A stretch of 64,000 nucleotides of DNA from Roseivirga spongicola. Its GTDB lineage: Bacteria; Bacteroidota; Bacteroidia; Cytophagales; Cyclobacteriaceae. The position numbers were made by a program, and so were the translations under genes. Shown here piece after piece: positions 6,519 to 17,579 of the stretch. Position 1 is the first letter of the stretch. Every line of letters begins with the position of its first letter. The notes beneath the pieces are model-generated. The model was not told where the DNA came from. It did no database searches and saw only the letters and a list, made by a program, of their open reading frames with translations. The DNA lies in the NCBI RefSeq assembly GCF_001592965.1, contig NZ_LRPC01000012.1:558001-622000 (forward strand), read 5' to 3'.

Positions 6519-9500
6519 ATGAAAGAAAATCAAAAAACATACTGGAAAGGGATCGAGCAGCTATCTAATGATGCTGACTTCGTGAAGAAAAACGAATCTG
6601 AATTTCCAGAGTACCTTCCAATCAGCGAGACCGGTGGAGAGTCTAGCAATAGAAGGGACTTCCTTAAACTTATGGGCTTTGGTATCGCAGCAGCTAGTTT
6701 AGCAGCTTGTGAAGCTCCTGTAAGAAAGGCTATTCCTTACTTGAATAAACCTGTAGATGTAGATCCTTCTGTACCTAACTACTATGCTTCTACCTATGTA
6801 AATGGTGGTGATGCAGTTAGTGTTGTTGTGAAAACCAGAGAAGGTAGACCAATTAAGGTTGAAGGCAACAAGTATAGCTCTATTACTAAAGGTGGTTCTT
6901 CTGCCCAAGTTGAGGCTTCTGTTCTTTCTTTATATGATAAAGAAAGACTAGTAGGGCCAATGAAAGATGGTGCAGAAACAGACTGGGCTACCCTTGATAA
7001 AGAAGTTACTTCTCAACTGAACAAAATTGCTGCTCAAGCTCAAGGTTCAGGAATCAGAATAGTTAGTAACACGGTATTAAGCCCTACTACTAAAAAGGCG
7101 GTTGGTGAGTTTATTGCAAAGTACCCAACTGCGGAACACATAACTTACGATCCTATTTCTTCTTACGGTATTACGGAAGGAAACAGAAGATCTTTTGGCG
7201 CTGCCATGATCCCTTCTTATGATTTCAGTAAGGTTAAAACTGTAGTGAGCGTAGGTGCAGACTTCTTAGGAACATGGATTTCTCCAATTGAATTCTCTAA
7301 GCAGTTTGCTCAAACAAGAAAAATCAATGAGCATCACAGAGAGATGTCTAGACACTATCAATTTGAGTCTAACCTTTCTTTGACTGGCTCTAATGCTGAT
7401 TATAGAACTCCAATTCTTCCATCTCAGGTTGGTCCTTTAGTTGCTGCAATGTACAATGCAATAGCGGCTAAGGCAGGGCAAGCAAAAGTTAGTGGCGGAA
7501 ATGCAGGTGATGTTGCTCACCTAACAGCAGCAGCTAATGAGCTTTGGGCTAACAGAGGAAAATCTCTAGTAGTTTGTGGTTCTAATGACCCTGCGGTTCA
7601 AGTATTGATTAATGGTATTAATACAATGCTTGGCAATTATGGAACTACAATAGATACTACTGCACCAGTGAACTATCGTCAAGGAGACGATATGGCAATG
7701 TCTAACTTTGTGAAGGACTTGAATAGTGGTAGAGTAGCTGCGGTTATATTCCTTAATTGTAACCCTTTATACAATTCTGCTGAAGCTTCTGCATTAACTG
7801 CAGCGCTAGCGAAGGCTTCATTAACTGTTTCTACTTCTGATAGAATGGATGAGACGGCTGCTGCTGTTAAGTATGTAGCTCCAGATCATCACTACCTAGA
7901 GCAGTGGAATGATGCTGAGTTGAGAGAAGGTCACTTGAGTCTATCTCAACCATCTATTGCTCCATTGTTCAGCACTAGACAGACTCCAGAGTCTTTCTTG
8001 AAATGGGCAGGGCAAACAGTTGAGTACTATACTTACCTTCAGAACAACTGGAAAGAATCTTACTTCACTCAACAATCTGAAATTTCTAGCTTCCAGACTT
8101 TCTGGGATAAAGCTTTATATGATGGTATTGTTGAACTTGGTGGAAGCGAGAAAGCATTTACTTATGATTTTGCAGCTGCATCAGTAGCCGCAACAAGCAT
8201 AGGTCAGAATTATAAAACTCAAGGATCGGGACTACAACTAGCACTTTACCAAAAGTCTGGTATGGGAGATGGTTCTCAGGCCAACAACCCATGGTTGCAA
8301 GAAATGTCAGATCCTATCTCTAAGGCTACTTGGGATAACTACTTAACCATTTCATTGGCTATGGCTAATGAACTAGGAATTAAGATGACAGAGGGTGAAA
8401 CTCAATTGGTGAACCTAATGGTAGGTGATCAATCAATTGAAGTGCCTGTCTTGGTTCAGCCTGGTCAAGCTCCTGGTACTGTAGGTCTAGCAGTAGGTTA
8501 TGGAAGAACTAAAGCTGGTAAGGTTGGTAATGGAGTAGGTGTAAACGCTTATCCTTTCATTACAAAACTGAACGGTGCCAACACTATGGATGTGTTAGCG
8601 GGTGTTTCGGTAACTACTACTGGTAAAGCATACAGAATTGCCCAAACTCAAACTCACCAAACCTACATGGGTCGTGAGAATGTTATCCAAGAGGCAACTC
8701 TAGATGAGTACAAGAAAGATGCAGGTGCAGGTAGATGGCATCCGCATATTTATAAAGAAGGTGAATTTGTTAAGCCTTCAAAAATCACCCTTTGGTCTGG
8801 TCACGAGTACAATAACCACCATTGGGCAATGACTATCGACATGAACTCTTGTACTGGTTGTTCTGCCTGTACAGTGGCTTGCCAAGCGGAAAACAACATT
8901 CCTGTAGTCGGTAAGGAAGAAGTTCTGAATAGAAGAGAAATGGCTTGGATTAGAATCGACAGATATTATTCTGCTGCTAATCCTGCTGGAAATAAAAAGG
9001 AGTTGGAAGAAGCTGCGGCTAACCCTGAGGTTACTTTCCAACCAATGATGTGTCAGCACTGTAATAATGCACCATGTGAGACAGTTTGTCCTGTGGCTGC
9101 AACAACGCACAGTACTGAAGGTCTTAACCAGATGACTTACAACAGATGTATCGGTACAAGATATTGTGCTAACAACTGTCCTTACAAAGTGAGAAGATTC
9201 AACTGGTTCAAGTACCACGATAACACTCAGTTCGACAAAAACTTATCTATGAACAACGATTTGGGTAAAATGGTATTGAACCCAGACGTAACTGTTCGTG
9301 CAAGAGGTGTGATGGAGAAGTGTTCTATGTGTGTGCAGAGAATTCAGTCAGGTAAATTGGCTGCTAAGCGCGAAGGTAGAAGACCAGTTGATGGTGAAAT
9401 CAACATGGCTTGTGAGTCAGCTTGTCCATCAGATGCAATCACTTTTGGCGACTTGAACGATCCTAAGTCTAAAATTTCTCAACTACTTCAGATCGAAGAG

Positions 9501-9641
9501 AAGAAGGAAGGCGAGAAGGCTACCGAAAGAGTTGTTAATGAGGAAAGGGCATACCATGTATTGGAAGAACTAAATGTGAATCCGAATATTTGGTACATGA
9601 CCAAAATCAGAAACAAGGTTAAAGAATCAACAGAAGCATAA
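6519..9641 (+). CDS. actB: Alternative complex III subunit ActB, molybdopterin-like and iron-sulfur parts fused
   Basis: A 1040-residue protein. Near residue 46 a twin-arginine-like [12 protein letters not shown] is followed by SLAAC, so export with lipid attachment is plausible. Residues about 60-730 resemble the molybdopterin oxidoreductase fold, but without the usual N-terminal iron-sulfur motif. From about 778 comes a ferredoxin module: [16 protein letters not shown] (778), [14 protein letters not shown] (845), [13 protein letters not shown] (877), and CSMC (935) with CESACPSDA, consistent with four clusters of which one is 3Fe-4S as in other ActB. It lies on the periplasmic face of the complex next to ActA and ActC. 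The gene is in one piece; some genomes split it into ActB1 and ActB2. Confidence 0.95.
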   Translation: MKENQKTYWKGIEQLSNDADFVKKNESEFPEYLPISETGGESSNRRDFLKLMGFGIAAASLAACEAPVRKAIPYLNKPVDVDPSVPNYYASTYVNGGDAVSVVVKTREGRPIKVEGNKYSSITKGGSSAQVEASVLSLYDKERLVGPMKDGAETDWATLDKEVTSQLNKIAAQAQGSGIRIVSNTVLSPTTKKAVGEFIAKYPTAEHITYDPISSYGITEGNRRSFGAAMIPSYDFSKVKTVVSVGADFLGTWISPIEFSKQFAQTRKINEHHREMSRHYQFESNLSLTGSNADYRTPILPSQVGPLVAAMYNAIAAKAGQAKVSGGNAGDVAHLTAAANELWANRGKSLVVCGSNDPAVQVLINGINTMLGNYGTTIDTTAPVNYRQGDDMAMSNFVKDLNSGRVAAVIFLNCNPLYNSAEASALTAALAKASLTVSTSDRMDETAAAVKYVAPDHHYLEQWNDAELREGHLSLSQPSIAPLFSTRQTPESFLKWAGQTVEYYTYLQNNWKESYFTQQSEISSFQTFWDKALYDGIVELGGSEKAFTYDFAAASVAATSIGQNYKTQGSGLQLALYQKSGMGDGSQANNPWLQEMSDPISKATWDNYLTISLAMANELGIKMTEGETQLVNLMVGDQSIEVPVLVQPGQAPGTVGLAVGYGRTKAGKVGNGVGVNAYPFITKLNGANTMDVLAGVSVTTTGKAYRIAQTQTHQTYMGRENVIQEATLDEYKKDAGAGRWHPHIYKEGEFVKPSKITLWSGHEYNNHHWAMTIDMNSCTGCSACTVACQAENNIPVVGKEEVLNRREMAWIRIDRYYSAANPAGNKKELEEAAANPEVTFQPMMCQHCNNAPCETVCPVAATTHSTEGLNQMTYNRCIGTRYCANNCPYKVRRFNWFKYHDNTQFDKNLSMNNDLGKMVLNPDVTVRARGVMEKCSMCVQRIQSGKLAAKREGRRPVDGEINMACESACPSDAITFGDLNDPKSKISQLLQIEEKKEGEKATERVVNEERAYHVLEELNVNPNIWYMTKIRNKVKESTEA

Positions 9642-9657
9642 TATAAACCGAAAGAAC

Positions 9658-11022
9658 ATGCAGGTTACTTCATCCGTAAGAAAACCTTTAATCACTGGCG
9701 GTAAGACCGTTCATGATGTTACCGAAGACATCTGTAAGCAGGTAGAAGGCAAGCCTTCTAAGCTTTGGTTGATGGCTTTTGGTATATCAGTTGTAACACT
9801 TCTAATTGGTCTCGTGGCAGTTGTTGCTACAGTATGGGAAGGAATTGGAATGTGGGGACTGAACAAAACTGTAGGTTGGGCATGGGACATTACTAACTTC
9901 GTTTGGTGGGTTGGTATTGGTCACGCAGGAACCCTAATTTCTGCCGTACTTCTTCTCTTCCGTCAGAAGTGGAGAATGGCTATTAACAGAGCGTCAGAGG
10001 CGATGACTATCTTCGCTGTAATCTGTGCGGCTCAGTTCCCAATCCTTCACATGGGTAGACCTTGGTTGGGTGCTTATTGGGCACTTCCACTGCCTAACAC
10101 TTTCGGTTCGTTGTGGGTAAACTTTAACTCTCCGCTTCTGTGGGACGTTTTCGCTATCTCAACTTACTTCTCTGTTTCATTGGTGTTCTGGTACTTGGGT
10201 CTTGTACCTGACTTTGCTACCATCAGAGATAGAGCAGATGGTATTAGAAAGAAAATTTATGGTGCATTGTCGTTAGGTTGGGATGGTGCAGCTAAAACTT
10301 GGTCTAGATACGAATCAGTATCATTGATCCTTGCTGGTTTAGCTACTCCACTTGTACTTTCTGTACACACCATTGTATCGTTTGATTTTGCTACTTCAGT
10401 AATTCCTGGGTGGCACACCACTATCTTCCCTCCATACTTCGTTGCTGGTGCAATCTTCTCAGGTTTCGCCATGGTACTAACGTTGATGTTGGTAACAAGA
10501 GCGGTGTTCAAACTTCAAGACTATATTACTATTGAGCACATTGAGTTGATGAACATTGTAATTATTGTTACAGGTTCAATTGTAGGTATTGCCTACATCA
10601 CTGAGTTCTTTATTGCATGGTACTCTGGTGTGCCAGCTGAACAATATGCCTTCTATAATAGAATGCAAGGGCCTTACTGGTGGGCTTACTGGTCTATGAT
10701 GACTTGTAACGTAATTTCACCTCAGCTCTTCTGGTTCAAGAAAATTAGAACAAGCATTGCTGCTACATTTATCCTTTCAATCATTGTAAATATTGGTATG
10801 TGGTTCGAGCGTTTCGTTATTATCGTAACCTCACTACACAGAGACTTCTTGCCTTCTTCATGGGCTATGTTCTACCCAACCATTTACGATGCAGGGGTAT
10901 ATTTATTCACCTTCGGATTGTTCTTTACTTGTTTCTTCCTCTTCGCGAAGTTCTTCCCAGTAATTAACATGGCTGAAGTTAAAAGTATTGTGAAATCATC
11001 ATCTGAAAAAACTGCTGCGTAA
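9658..11022 (+). CDS. actC: Alternative complex III subunit ActC, NrfD-type membrane protein
   Basis: A 454-residue integral membrane protein with about ten hydrophobic helices, of the NrfD/PsrC family. ILHMGRPW at about 129-136 is the conserved loop of this family near the quinol site. Together with ActF it forms the membrane part that oxidises menaquinol and passes electrons to the iron-sulfur clusters of ActB. It begins 16 bp after actB and ends 2 bp before actD, so translation is probably coupled. The length is normal. Confidence 0.95.
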   Translation: MQVTSSVRKPLITGGKTVHDVTEDICKQVEGKPSKLWLMAFGISVVTLLIGLVAVVATVWEGIGMWGLNKTVGWAWDITNFVWWVGIGHAGTLISAVLLLFRQKWRMAINRASEAMTIFAVICAAQFPILHMGRPWLGAYWALPLPNTFGSLWVNFNSPLLWDVFAISTYFSVSLVFWYLGLVPDFATIRDRADGIRKKIYGALSLGWDGAAKTWSRYESVSLILAGLATPLVLSVHTIVSFDFATSVIPGWHTTIFPPYFVAGAIFSGFAMVLTLMLVTRAVFKLQDYITIEHIELMNIVIIVTGSIVGIAYITEFFIAWYSGVPAEQYAFYNRMQGPYWWAYWSMMTCNVISPQLFWFKKIRTSIAATFILSIIVNIGMWFERFVIIVTSLHRDFLPSSWAMFYPTIYDAGVYLFTFGLFFTCFFLFAKFFPVINMAEVKSIVKSSSEKTAA

Positions 11023-11024
11023 TC

Positions 11025-11558
11025 ATGAGTGACTCTAAAAAATTCGTACTAGGCATCTTTGATGACGAAGATGTATTGTTGAAAGCAGTAGGAAAGATTC
11101 GTGGAGCTGGTGTAAAGATTCATGAGGTTTACAGCCCATTTCCGGTGCACGGTCTTGACGAAGAGTTAGGCTATAAGCGCTCTAGATTGCCAATTGCTGC
11201 CTTTATGTTCGGTGCTTTAGGTACCACATTGGCCTTGGTAATGCAAATCTGGATGCTTGGTGTAGACTGGCCAATGATTATTGGTGGTAAGAACCATGTT
11301 GCACTTCCAGACTTTGTTCCTGTAACATTTGAGCTTACTGTATTACTTGCTGCTTTTGGTATGGTGGGTACCTTCTTGGTGTCTAGCGATCTTAAGCCTT
11401 GGAAAGACCCTAAGCTTTTGGACATCAGAATTACTGATGATAAGCACGTAATGGCTATCGATCTTGGCACCAACAGAGCTGTAGAGGTAGCCTCAATCAA
11501 TGCACTATTGAAAGATTCAGGTGCTGTTGAAGTAAATAATAAAGACGTTGATGAATAA
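11025..11558 (+). CDS. actD: Alternative complex III subunit ActD (DUF3341)
   Basis: A 177-residue protein with an N-terminal soluble part, FVLGIFDDEDVLLKAVGKIR, the typical DUF3341 start. Two membrane helices follow (about 53-76 and 101-123), then a short soluble tail. ActD holds the membrane subunits together and has no cofactor. The start is 2 bp after the actC stop, and the final codons overlap the actE start. Confidence 0.93.
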   Translation: MSDSKKFVLGIFDDEDVLLKAVGKIRGAGVKIHEVYSPFPVHGLDEELGYKRSRLPIAAFMFGALGTTLALVMQIWMLGVDWPMIIGGKNHVALPDFVPVTFELTVLLAAFGMVGTFLVSSDLKPWKDPKLLDIRITDDKHVMAIDLGTNRAVEVASINALLKDSGAVEVNNKDVDE

Positions 11559-12189
11559 GCCTTCTAGAGATATGATTCAGAAATTGAAAGTTATTATTCC
11601 GGCCATTGCAGTGGTGGTTCTTTCTGGCTGTACTGCCAATGGAGACAACCCTGGTTTGGAATATGCCCCTCAAATGTATCATTCAGTACCTTACGAGCCT
11701 TTGACACAAATCAAGGACGAAAGTGCTGGGTCTTGGTTGAGTAATAGAGAGGATGAAAGAGGAGAATTTTTTAATTCCAACATAAACAATCCTCACTCAC
11801 AAAATGTCAGACAACCAGTAGAAGGTACAGTGAGAAGAAATAATCATGACATAATGCCTTACAGACTTGGTAAGGACGATGTTGCTGAGGCAGCTTTAAT
11901 TGAAAACCCTTTTGAAGCTACTCCAGAGATCATCACTGAAGGACAAAGACTTTACAGTCAATTCTGTCAGCATTGTCATGGTGCAGGTGGTAAAGGAGAT
12001 GGTAAAGCCGGTATTGCATATGCTGGTGTACCTTCATACACTGCCCCAGCACAAGCTAATCTTTCTCAAGGTCACATTTTCCATGTTATCACTCATGGTA
12101 TTAGAAGAATGGGAGCTCACGGTTCTCAGATGAGTGCCGATAAGAGATGGAAAATTGCTCGTTACGTTCAAACATTACAACAACAATAA
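11551..12189 (+). CDS. actE: Alternative complex III subunit ActE, monohaem c-type lipoprotein
   Basis: A 212-residue protein starting at ATG 11551, which overlaps the actD stop by 8 bp; a second ATG at 11572 is an alternative. The lipobox VVLSGC gives a lipid-anchored periplasmic protein. The haem site CQHCHGAGGKGDG is near residue 140, and RRMGAHGSQM holds the likely axial methionine. The family passes electrons from the complex to the oxidase. Since ActA here has its own extra haem domain, the complex would have seven haem c sites in total. Confidence 0.92.
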   Translation: MNKPSRDMIQKLKVIIPAIAVVVLSGCTANGDNPGLEYAPQMYHSVPYEPLTQIKDESAGSWLSNREDERGEFFNSNINNPHSQNVRQPVEGTVRRNNHDIMPYRLGKDDVAEAALIENPFEATPEIITEGQRLYSQFCQHCHGAGGKGDGKAGIAYAGVPSYTAPAQANLSQGHIFHVITHGIRRMGAHGSQMSADKRWKIARYVQTLQQQ

Positions 12190-12207
12190 CCGGTAAACTT
12201 TTAAGAA

Positions 12208-13593
12208 ATGGCAAACGAAAAATTTGATTTTAGCGCTGGTCTTAAAAAGAAAGTATTCATTGCTTTCGCAATAGGAGCGGTTATGTTGTTAGTAGGAGGG
12301 TTGTTCCCTCAGACTAATGAGCACCACGGTGATGATCATGGTTCTGACCATGCCACTGAGGAGCACCACGATGCAGGTAGCGATAGCCATGGCGATGATA
12401 CCCATAGCTTTAATGGTGCTGAAGACTTTGAGGCTGTTACTGTGGCCGATTCAGCTGAGGCTGGTGAAGAGCACGGTGCAGGTTGGTTTAAAAGATTCAA
12501 AGTAGATCTTTGGATCAACAATGTTTACTTTACAGGACTTGCCTTAATTGGTATTTTCTTCTTTGCATTGCAGTATGCAGCGCAAGCAGGTTGGTCTGCT
12601 TACATCGTTAGAATTCCTTTGGCTATGGGGCAATGGATTGTTCCTGCTGGTATTTTAATGTTATTGACTTGGTTCTTTGTAAACCATGATGTGTTCCACT
12701 GGACTCATTCTAACCTTTACGACCCAACTGATAGTCATTATGATGAGCTAATTGCAGGAAAGAGTGGTTTCTTCTTCTTCGGTGAAGGAGGTGGATTCCC
12801 TACTTTCTTTATTGCTAGAATGGTAATCTTCTTTGTGCTATGGGCTTGGTTGTTTACTAAGTTGAAGAACTTGTCTTTGGCAGAAGATGAATTAGGTGGT
12901 GACGGCTACTGGTTCAAGATGAGAAAGTGGTCTGCAATATTCTTAGTGATCTTTGCGGTATCTTCTTCAGTATCAGCTTGGGATTGGGTTATGTCGGTAG
13001 ACACGCACTGGTTCTCAACTATGTTCGGTTGGTATGTATTTGCTAGCTGGTGGGTAACAGGTTTGGCATTCATTACTTTAGTAACTGTATTGTTGAAAGA
13101 AGCAGGTTATTTGCCACAGGTTACATCTAACCACTTACACGACTTGGGTAAATTCGTGTTTGCATTCAGTATTTTCTGGACTTACGTATGGTTCTCACAG
13201 TTCCTACTTATCTACTACGCTAACATTCCTGAAGAGTCAGTATACTTTGTAGAGAGATTCTTGAGCGATAAATACTCACCATTCTTCTTTATCAATATTA
13301 TTCTAAACTTCATTTTCCCATTCCTTGTGTTGATGACAAGAGATGCAAAGAGGTTGAATGTATTCTTGAAGATGGTATGTATTGTGGTAATGTTTGGTCA
13401 CTTTATTGACTTCTACCTAATGATGACTCCTGGTACTATGGGTCAGAACGGTTTCTTCGGATTCACTGAAATTGGTATGTTCTTAATGTTCGGATCAGCA
13501 TTCGTATTTGTAGTACTCAGAGCGTTGTCTTCTTATGCCCTTGTGCCTAAGAATCACCCAATGCTTGGAGAGGCAAAGCATCATCATATTTAA
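12208..13593 (+). CDS. actF: Alternative complex III subunit ActF, membrane protein
   Basis: A 461-residue membrane protein with about ten helices, paralogous in fold to ActC. A first helix (about 14-33) is followed by a His/Asp-rich periplasmic loop of some 50 residues (HHGDDHGSDHATEEHH region), which could bind metal, though no role is shown. WDWVMSVDTHWFST and NHLHDLGKF are recognisable ActF blocks. ActF shapes the second half of the membrane arm, a proposed proton route. The gene is 18 bp after actE and 19 bp before coxB. Confidence 0.93.
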   Translation: MANEKFDFSAGLKKKVFIAFAIGAVMLLVGGLFPQTNEHHGDDHGSDHATEEHHDAGSDSHGDDTHSFNGAEDFEAVTVADSAEAGEEHGAGWFKRFKVDLWINNVYFTGLALIGIFFFALQYAAQAGWSAYIVRIPLAMGQWIVPAGILMLLTWFFVNHDVFHWTHSNLYDPTDSHYDELIAGKSGFFFFGEGGGFPTFFIARMVIFFVLWAWLFTKLKNLSLAEDELGGDGYWFKMRKWSAIFLVIFAVSSSVSAWDWVMSVDTHWFSTMFGWYVFASWWVTGLAFITLVTVLLKEAGYLPQVTSNHLHDLGKFVFAFSIFWTYVWFSQFLLIYYANIPEESVYFVERFLSDKYSPFFFINIILNFIFPFLVLMTRDAKRLNVFLKMVCIVVMFGHFIDFYLMMTPGTMGQNGFFGFTEIGMFLMFGSAFVFVVLRALSSYALVPKNHPMLGEAKHHHI

Positions 13594-13612
13594 AAAAAAT
13601 TAGAGACTAGAT

Positions 13613-14647
13613 ATGTTCGGTTTTTACATTGCACTTGCAGTATTCTTAGTAGTCGCTATTCTGTTGTTAATCTTCAGAATATCTAGACTTGTTAATGTTG
13701 TTAAGGGAACGGGAGAGGAAACAACGAAGAGTGACAACAACTTTAACGCTATCATGATGGTGGTGTTTATGGTCTTGTTCTTCGGACTTGCTGGATGGTA
13801 TTCATTCGCAAACTTCGATGCTTACGACCCTCCTGTAGCCTCAGAACATGGTGAATTGACAGACAAATTGTTCTGGAGAACCATGTGGATCACTGGTATC
13901 GTTTTCATGATCACTAACATCTTGCTATTTGTATTCTCTTATAAATACAGATACGACAAGAATAGAAAGGCACTTTTCTATCCTCACAATAACAAACTTG
14001 AGTACTTATGGACTGGTGTTCCAGCCATTGTTTTGACTTGGTTAGTTATTTCTGGTTGGATGGCTTGGGATGGCATTATGAGCGAAGCTCCAGAAGATGC
14101 TGAGCAAATTGAAATCATGGGTTATCAGTTCCAGTGGTCTATCCGCTATGGTGGAATGGATAACAAGGTTGGAGACTATGACTACAGACTTATTGATGCT
14201 GTGAACGATCATGGTATGGATATGTCTGACAGAGCCAACTACGATGATTTCAAGAATATCTCACTAGTTATCCCTAAAGGAAAGCCGGTCTTGTTGAAGA
14301 TTAGAGCAAGAGATGTACTTCACTCAGTGTTTATTCCTCACATGAGGTTGAAGATGGATGCTGTGCCAGGTATGCCAACTCAGTTCTGGTTTGTAGCAAA
14401 TAAAACTACTGCTGAAATGAGAGTTGAAGAGGGTAACCCTGACTTCAACTATGAATTAGCTTGTACTGAAATCTGTGGTGAAGGTCACTTCTCAATGAAG
14501 AAGATTGTGACGGTGCTAGAGCCAGAAGAGTATGAGGAGTGGAAGGCAGAGCAGAAATCTTGGTTGTCTAAGAATCCTGACTTTATGGCTCAGGTGCCAG
14601 AAGACATGAAAGAGTTAGCATTAGTAACAGCAGGTATTAACGAATAA
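13613..14647 (+). CDS. coxB: Cytochrome c oxidase subunit II
   Basis: A 344-residue protein with a short N-terminal hydrophobic stretch, then two helices (about 43-65 and 86-108) and a periplasmic cupredoxin domain. The binuclear CuA ligands are present: H237 in VLHSVFIPH, then C284, C288, H292 and M295 in CTEICGEGHFSM. No CXXCH is present, so this is not a caa3-type subunit; electrons must arrive from the haem proteins of the alternative complex III. YQFQWSIRYGG is the conserved strand before the CuA site. Its position directly after actF fits an ACIII-oxidase supercomplex. Confidence 0.96.
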   Translation: MFGFYIALAVFLVVAILLLIFRISRLVNVVKGTGEETTKSDNNFNAIMMVVFMVLFFGLAGWYSFANFDAYDPPVASEHGELTDKLFWRTMWITGIVFMITNILLFVFSYKYRYDKNRKALFYPHNNKLEYLWTGVPAIVLTWLVISGWMAWDGIMSEAPEDAEQIEIMGYQFQWSIRYGGMDNKVGDYDYRLIDAVNDHGMDMSDRANYDDFKNISLVIPKGKPVLLKIRARDVLHSVFIPHMRLKMDAVPGMPTQFWFVANKTTAEMRVEEGNPDFNYELACTEICGEGHFSMKKIVTVLEPEEYEEWKAEQKSWLSKNPDFMAQVPEDMKELALVTAGINE

Positions 14648-14666
14648 GAAATTAACATCAAAAAGT

Positions 14667-16547
14667 ATGGCAACAGCAGAAGCACATATTGATGTACATG
14701 CCCATGATGATCATCATGATGATCACCACGAGCAGTCATTTATTTCAAAATATATTTTCTCAATGGATCATAAAATGATCGCTAAGCAGTACCTGATTAC
14801 AGGTATTATTTGGGCGATCATTGGAGCGGCTCTTTCTGCAATCTTCAGATTACAGTTGGGTTTTCCAGAAGCTGACTTGGGTTGGTTAAGACCAATCTTA
14901 GGAAAGTGGATTTCGGCTGAAGGTGCTTTAGATCCAGAATTCTATTTAGCCTTAGTTACAATGCATGGTACTATCATGGTATTCTTTGTATTGACAGCGG
15001 GTTTAAGTGGTACTTTCTCTAACTTCTTAATTCCTCTACAGATTGGAGCTAGAGATATGGCCTCAGGCTTTATGAACATGCTTTCTTACTGGTTCTTCTT
15101 TATTGCCAGTGTCATCATGTTGATTTCGCTTTTCATTGAAACAGGGCCTGCATCAGGTGGTTGGGTTGTTTATCCTCCACTTTCAGCATTGCCTCAAGCA
15201 ATGTCTGGTTCAGGTTTAGGTATGACTATGTGGTTAGTAGCTATGGTGTTCTTCATTGCATCTTCTTTGCTTGGGGGGATCAACTACGTTTCTACAGTAA
15301 TCAACTTGAGAACAAAAGGTATGACCTTCTCAAGATTACCTCTTACTATTTGGGCGTTCTTCCTAACTGCAGTAATTGGTATTTTGTCATTCCCTGTTCT
15401 ATTCGCAGCGGCTTTATTATTGGTATTTGACAGAAGCTTTGGTACTTCTTTCTACTTATCAGAAATCTATATTCAAGGTGAGGCATTACCAAACGTAGGT
15501 GGTAGCCCAATTCTTTACCAGCATTTATTCTGGTTCTTGGGTCACCCAGAGGTATATATTGTACTTCTTCCAGCTTTAGGTATCACTTCTGAGATTATTG
15601 CTACTAATTCGAGAAAACCAATCTTCGGTTATAAGGCAATGATTATCTCAATGATGGGTATTACATTCCTTTCGTTCATTGTATGGGCACACCACATGTT
15701 CGTGTCTGGTTTGAATCCTTTCTTAGGTTCAATCTTCATGTTCCTTACTTTGATTATTGCCGTACCATCGGCCGTAAAAGTATTTAACTACCTTACTACC
15801 CTATGGAAAGGTAATATCATATTTACACCGGCTATGTTGTTCTCAATAGGTCTGGTGTCGGTATTCATTTCTGGTGGTATTACAGGTATTTTCTTAGGTA
15901 ATTCGGCTATCGATATTCAGTTGCACGATACTTACTTTGTAGTGGCTCACTTCCACTTAGTAATGGGTGCTGCTTCATCGTTCGGTTTATTGGCTGGTGT
16001 ATATCACTGGTTCCCTAAGATGTTTGGTAGAATGATGGATACTAAGTTGGGTTACATCCACTTCTGGTTAACCTTCATTGGTATTTACTCAGTGTTCTTC
16101 CCAATGCACTACATTGGTATTGCAGGTTTCCCAAGAAGATATTATTCATTCACCAACTTTGATGCATTCAGTGGATTCACCGATTTGAACATGTTCATTT
16201 CAATAGCGGCTATTGCAACATTCATTGGTCAATTCATCTTCTTGTTTAACTTCTTCTACAGTATTTTCAGAGGTAGAAAAGCTCCTGCTAACCCGTGGAA
16301 TTCTACTACTTTGGAGTGGACAACCCCAAGAGTTCCTGGTCATGGAAACTGGCCTGGTGAAATTCCTAAGGTATATAGATGGCCTTATGATTATTCGAAG
16401 CCTGGTGCCGAGGAAGACTTTATACCACAAACTGTACCTTTCTCTCAAACTATGGAGTCAAATCTACCTCATGAGAATGATGAGATTGCTTTAGAGAAGG
16501 AGATGGAAGCAGAGGAGATAGTTGTGGTTGATGCAAACAAACACTAA
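14667..16547 (+). CDS. coxA: Cytochrome c oxidase subunit I
   Basis: A 626-residue haem-copper oxidase catalytic subunit with twelve or more helices. The ligand set is complete: MHGT near residue 100 (low-spin haem), H293 and Y297 in GHPEVY (CuB and the His-Tyr crosslink), H342 and H343 in WAHHMF (CuB), and H428/H430 in VVAHFH (haem a3 and haem a). The GHPEVY form marks an A-type oxidase. The N-terminus has a His/Asp-rich string (about 8-23) that may bind metal. It reduces oxygen to water and pumps protons. The 3' end overlaps ctaA by 17 bp. Confidence 0.97.
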   Translation: MATAEAHIDVHAHDDHHDDHHEQSFISKYIFSMDHKMIAKQYLITGIIWAIIGAALSAIFRLQLGFPEADLGWLRPILGKWISAEGALDPEFYLALVTMHGTIMVFFVLTAGLSGTFSNFLIPLQIGARDMASGFMNMLSYWFFFIASVIMLISLFIETGPASGGWVVYPPLSALPQAMSGSGLGMTMWLVAMVFFIASSLLGGINYVSTVINLRTKGMTFSRLPLTIWAFFLTAVIGILSFPVLFAAALLLVFDRSFGTSFYLSEIYIQGEALPNVGGSPILYQHLFWFLGHPEVYIVLLPALGITSEIIATNSRKPIFGYKAMIISMMGITFLSFIVWAHHMFVSGLNPFLGSIFMFLTLIIAVPSAVKVFNYLTTLWKGNIIFTPAMLFSIGLVSVFISGGITGIFLGNSAIDIQLHDTYFVVAHFHLVMGAASSFGLLAGVYHWFPKMFGRMMDTKLGYIHFWLTFIGIYSVFFPMHYIGIAGFPRRYYSFTNFDAFSGFTDLNMFISIAAIATFIGQFIFLFNFFYSIFRGRKAPANPWNSTTLEWTTPRVPGHGNWPGEIPKVYRWPYDYSKPGAEEDFIPQTVPFSQTMESNLPHENDEIALEKEMEAEEIVVVDANKH

Positions 16548-17577
16548 AGACAGATTATTTAGACGGTTTTCAGCCGTTACAATCATAGCCGTCTACTTGC
16601 TGATAGCAGTAGGCGGTATTGTAAGAAGTACTGGCTCAGGAATGGGATGTCCCGACTGGCCAAAATGTTTTGGGAGTTGGGTTCCACCTACGGATGTAAC
16701 TCAGCTCCCAAATGATTATAAAGACATCTACGTTCAGCAGAGGGTTGAAAAGAATGTAAGGTTCGCTAATTACCTTACTAGTTTTGGATTCGATGAGTTG
16801 GCTCATGAAATATTGAATGATCCTCAGATTTTAGTTGAAGAGGACTTCAATGCGGCCAAAACCTGGACAGAATATGTCAACCGCTTAATTGGTGCGGTTA
16901 TAGGTATTCTAATTTTTGGCACAGCTGTGTTGTCTATTAGGTACTGGAAAGAAGATAAACTAATTACCGTTCTTTCATTTGTTGCATTTGTATTGGTAGG
17001 TTTTCAGGGATGGATAGGTTCCATTGTTGTGAGTACGAACCTACTAGAGTGGATGATTACGATTCATATGTTACTAGCCCTTGTTATAGTGTGCTTGCTC
17101 ATATACGTTTACCATAGGTCTAAGAATAGAAACACCGAGTATAGCTCGGCTCGACTAGGTAAATTAAAATGGATTGTAATGTTATGCTTAGTGTTTACTG
17201 TTATTCAAATAGTATTAGGAACACAAGTAAGAGAAGCTATTGACACACTATCTAACGCTTTGGCCAGATCCGAATGGATCGACAACCTTGGTTCTAGCTT
17301 CTTGATTCATAGGTCTTATTCGCTGCTTTTATTGGCGCTTCACGTTTATTTATTGTGGAAGCTTATGAAGGAAGGAATTAGAAGGAACGAATTAGTGAAT
17401 CCGACCAAATGGCTTTTAGCCGTTGTAGTGGTGGAGATAGTAAGTGGTGCATTAATGGCATACTTTGGAGTGCCAGCATTCATTCAACCAATACACTTGT
17501 TATTAGGATCTGTAATAATAGGAGTCCAGTTTTATTTGTGGCTCTTACTAAGAAATAAAGAATTGAAGTTAGCCTGA
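16531..17577 (+). CDS. ctaA: Haem A synthase
   Basis: A 348-residue, eight-helix membrane protein that oxidises the C8 methyl of haem O to give haem A. GSGMGCPDWPKCFGSW holds the cysteine pair found in the first periplasmic loop of many CtaA proteins. Conserved histidines appear in TIHMLLALVI, FLIHRSYS and IQPIHLLLG. I chose ATG 16531; an in-frame TTG 9 bp upstream is less likely. The start lies inside the end of coxA, which suggests translational coupling. Confidence 0.94.
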   Translation: MQTNTKDRLFRRFSAVTIIAVYLLIAVGGIVRSTGSGMGCPDWPKCFGSWVPPTDVTQLPNDYKDIYVQQRVEKNVRFANYLTSFGFDELAHEILNDPQILVEEDFNAAKTWTEYVNRLIGAVIGILIFGTAVLSIRYWKEDKLITVLSFVAFVLVGFQGWIGSIVVSTNLLEWMITIHMLLALVIVCLLIYVYHRSKNRNTEYSSARLGKLKWIVMLCLVFTVIQIVLGTQVREAIDTLSNALARSEWIDNLGSSFLIHRSYSLLLLALHVYLLWKLMKEGIRRNELVNPTKWLLAVVVVEIVSGALMAYFGVPAFIQPIHLLLGSVIIGVQFYLWLLLRNKELKLA

Positions 17578-17579
17578 AA

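Noticed and set aside
8778-9218. A 146-codon minus-strand open frame
   Set aside because: It is antisense to the iron-sulfur domain of actB, which is certain; the antisense protein has no coherent features.
12317-12521. Open frames on both strands in the His-rich part of actF
   Set aside because: They are shadows caused by repeated CAC/CAT and GAT codons; actF itself is a full-length family member.
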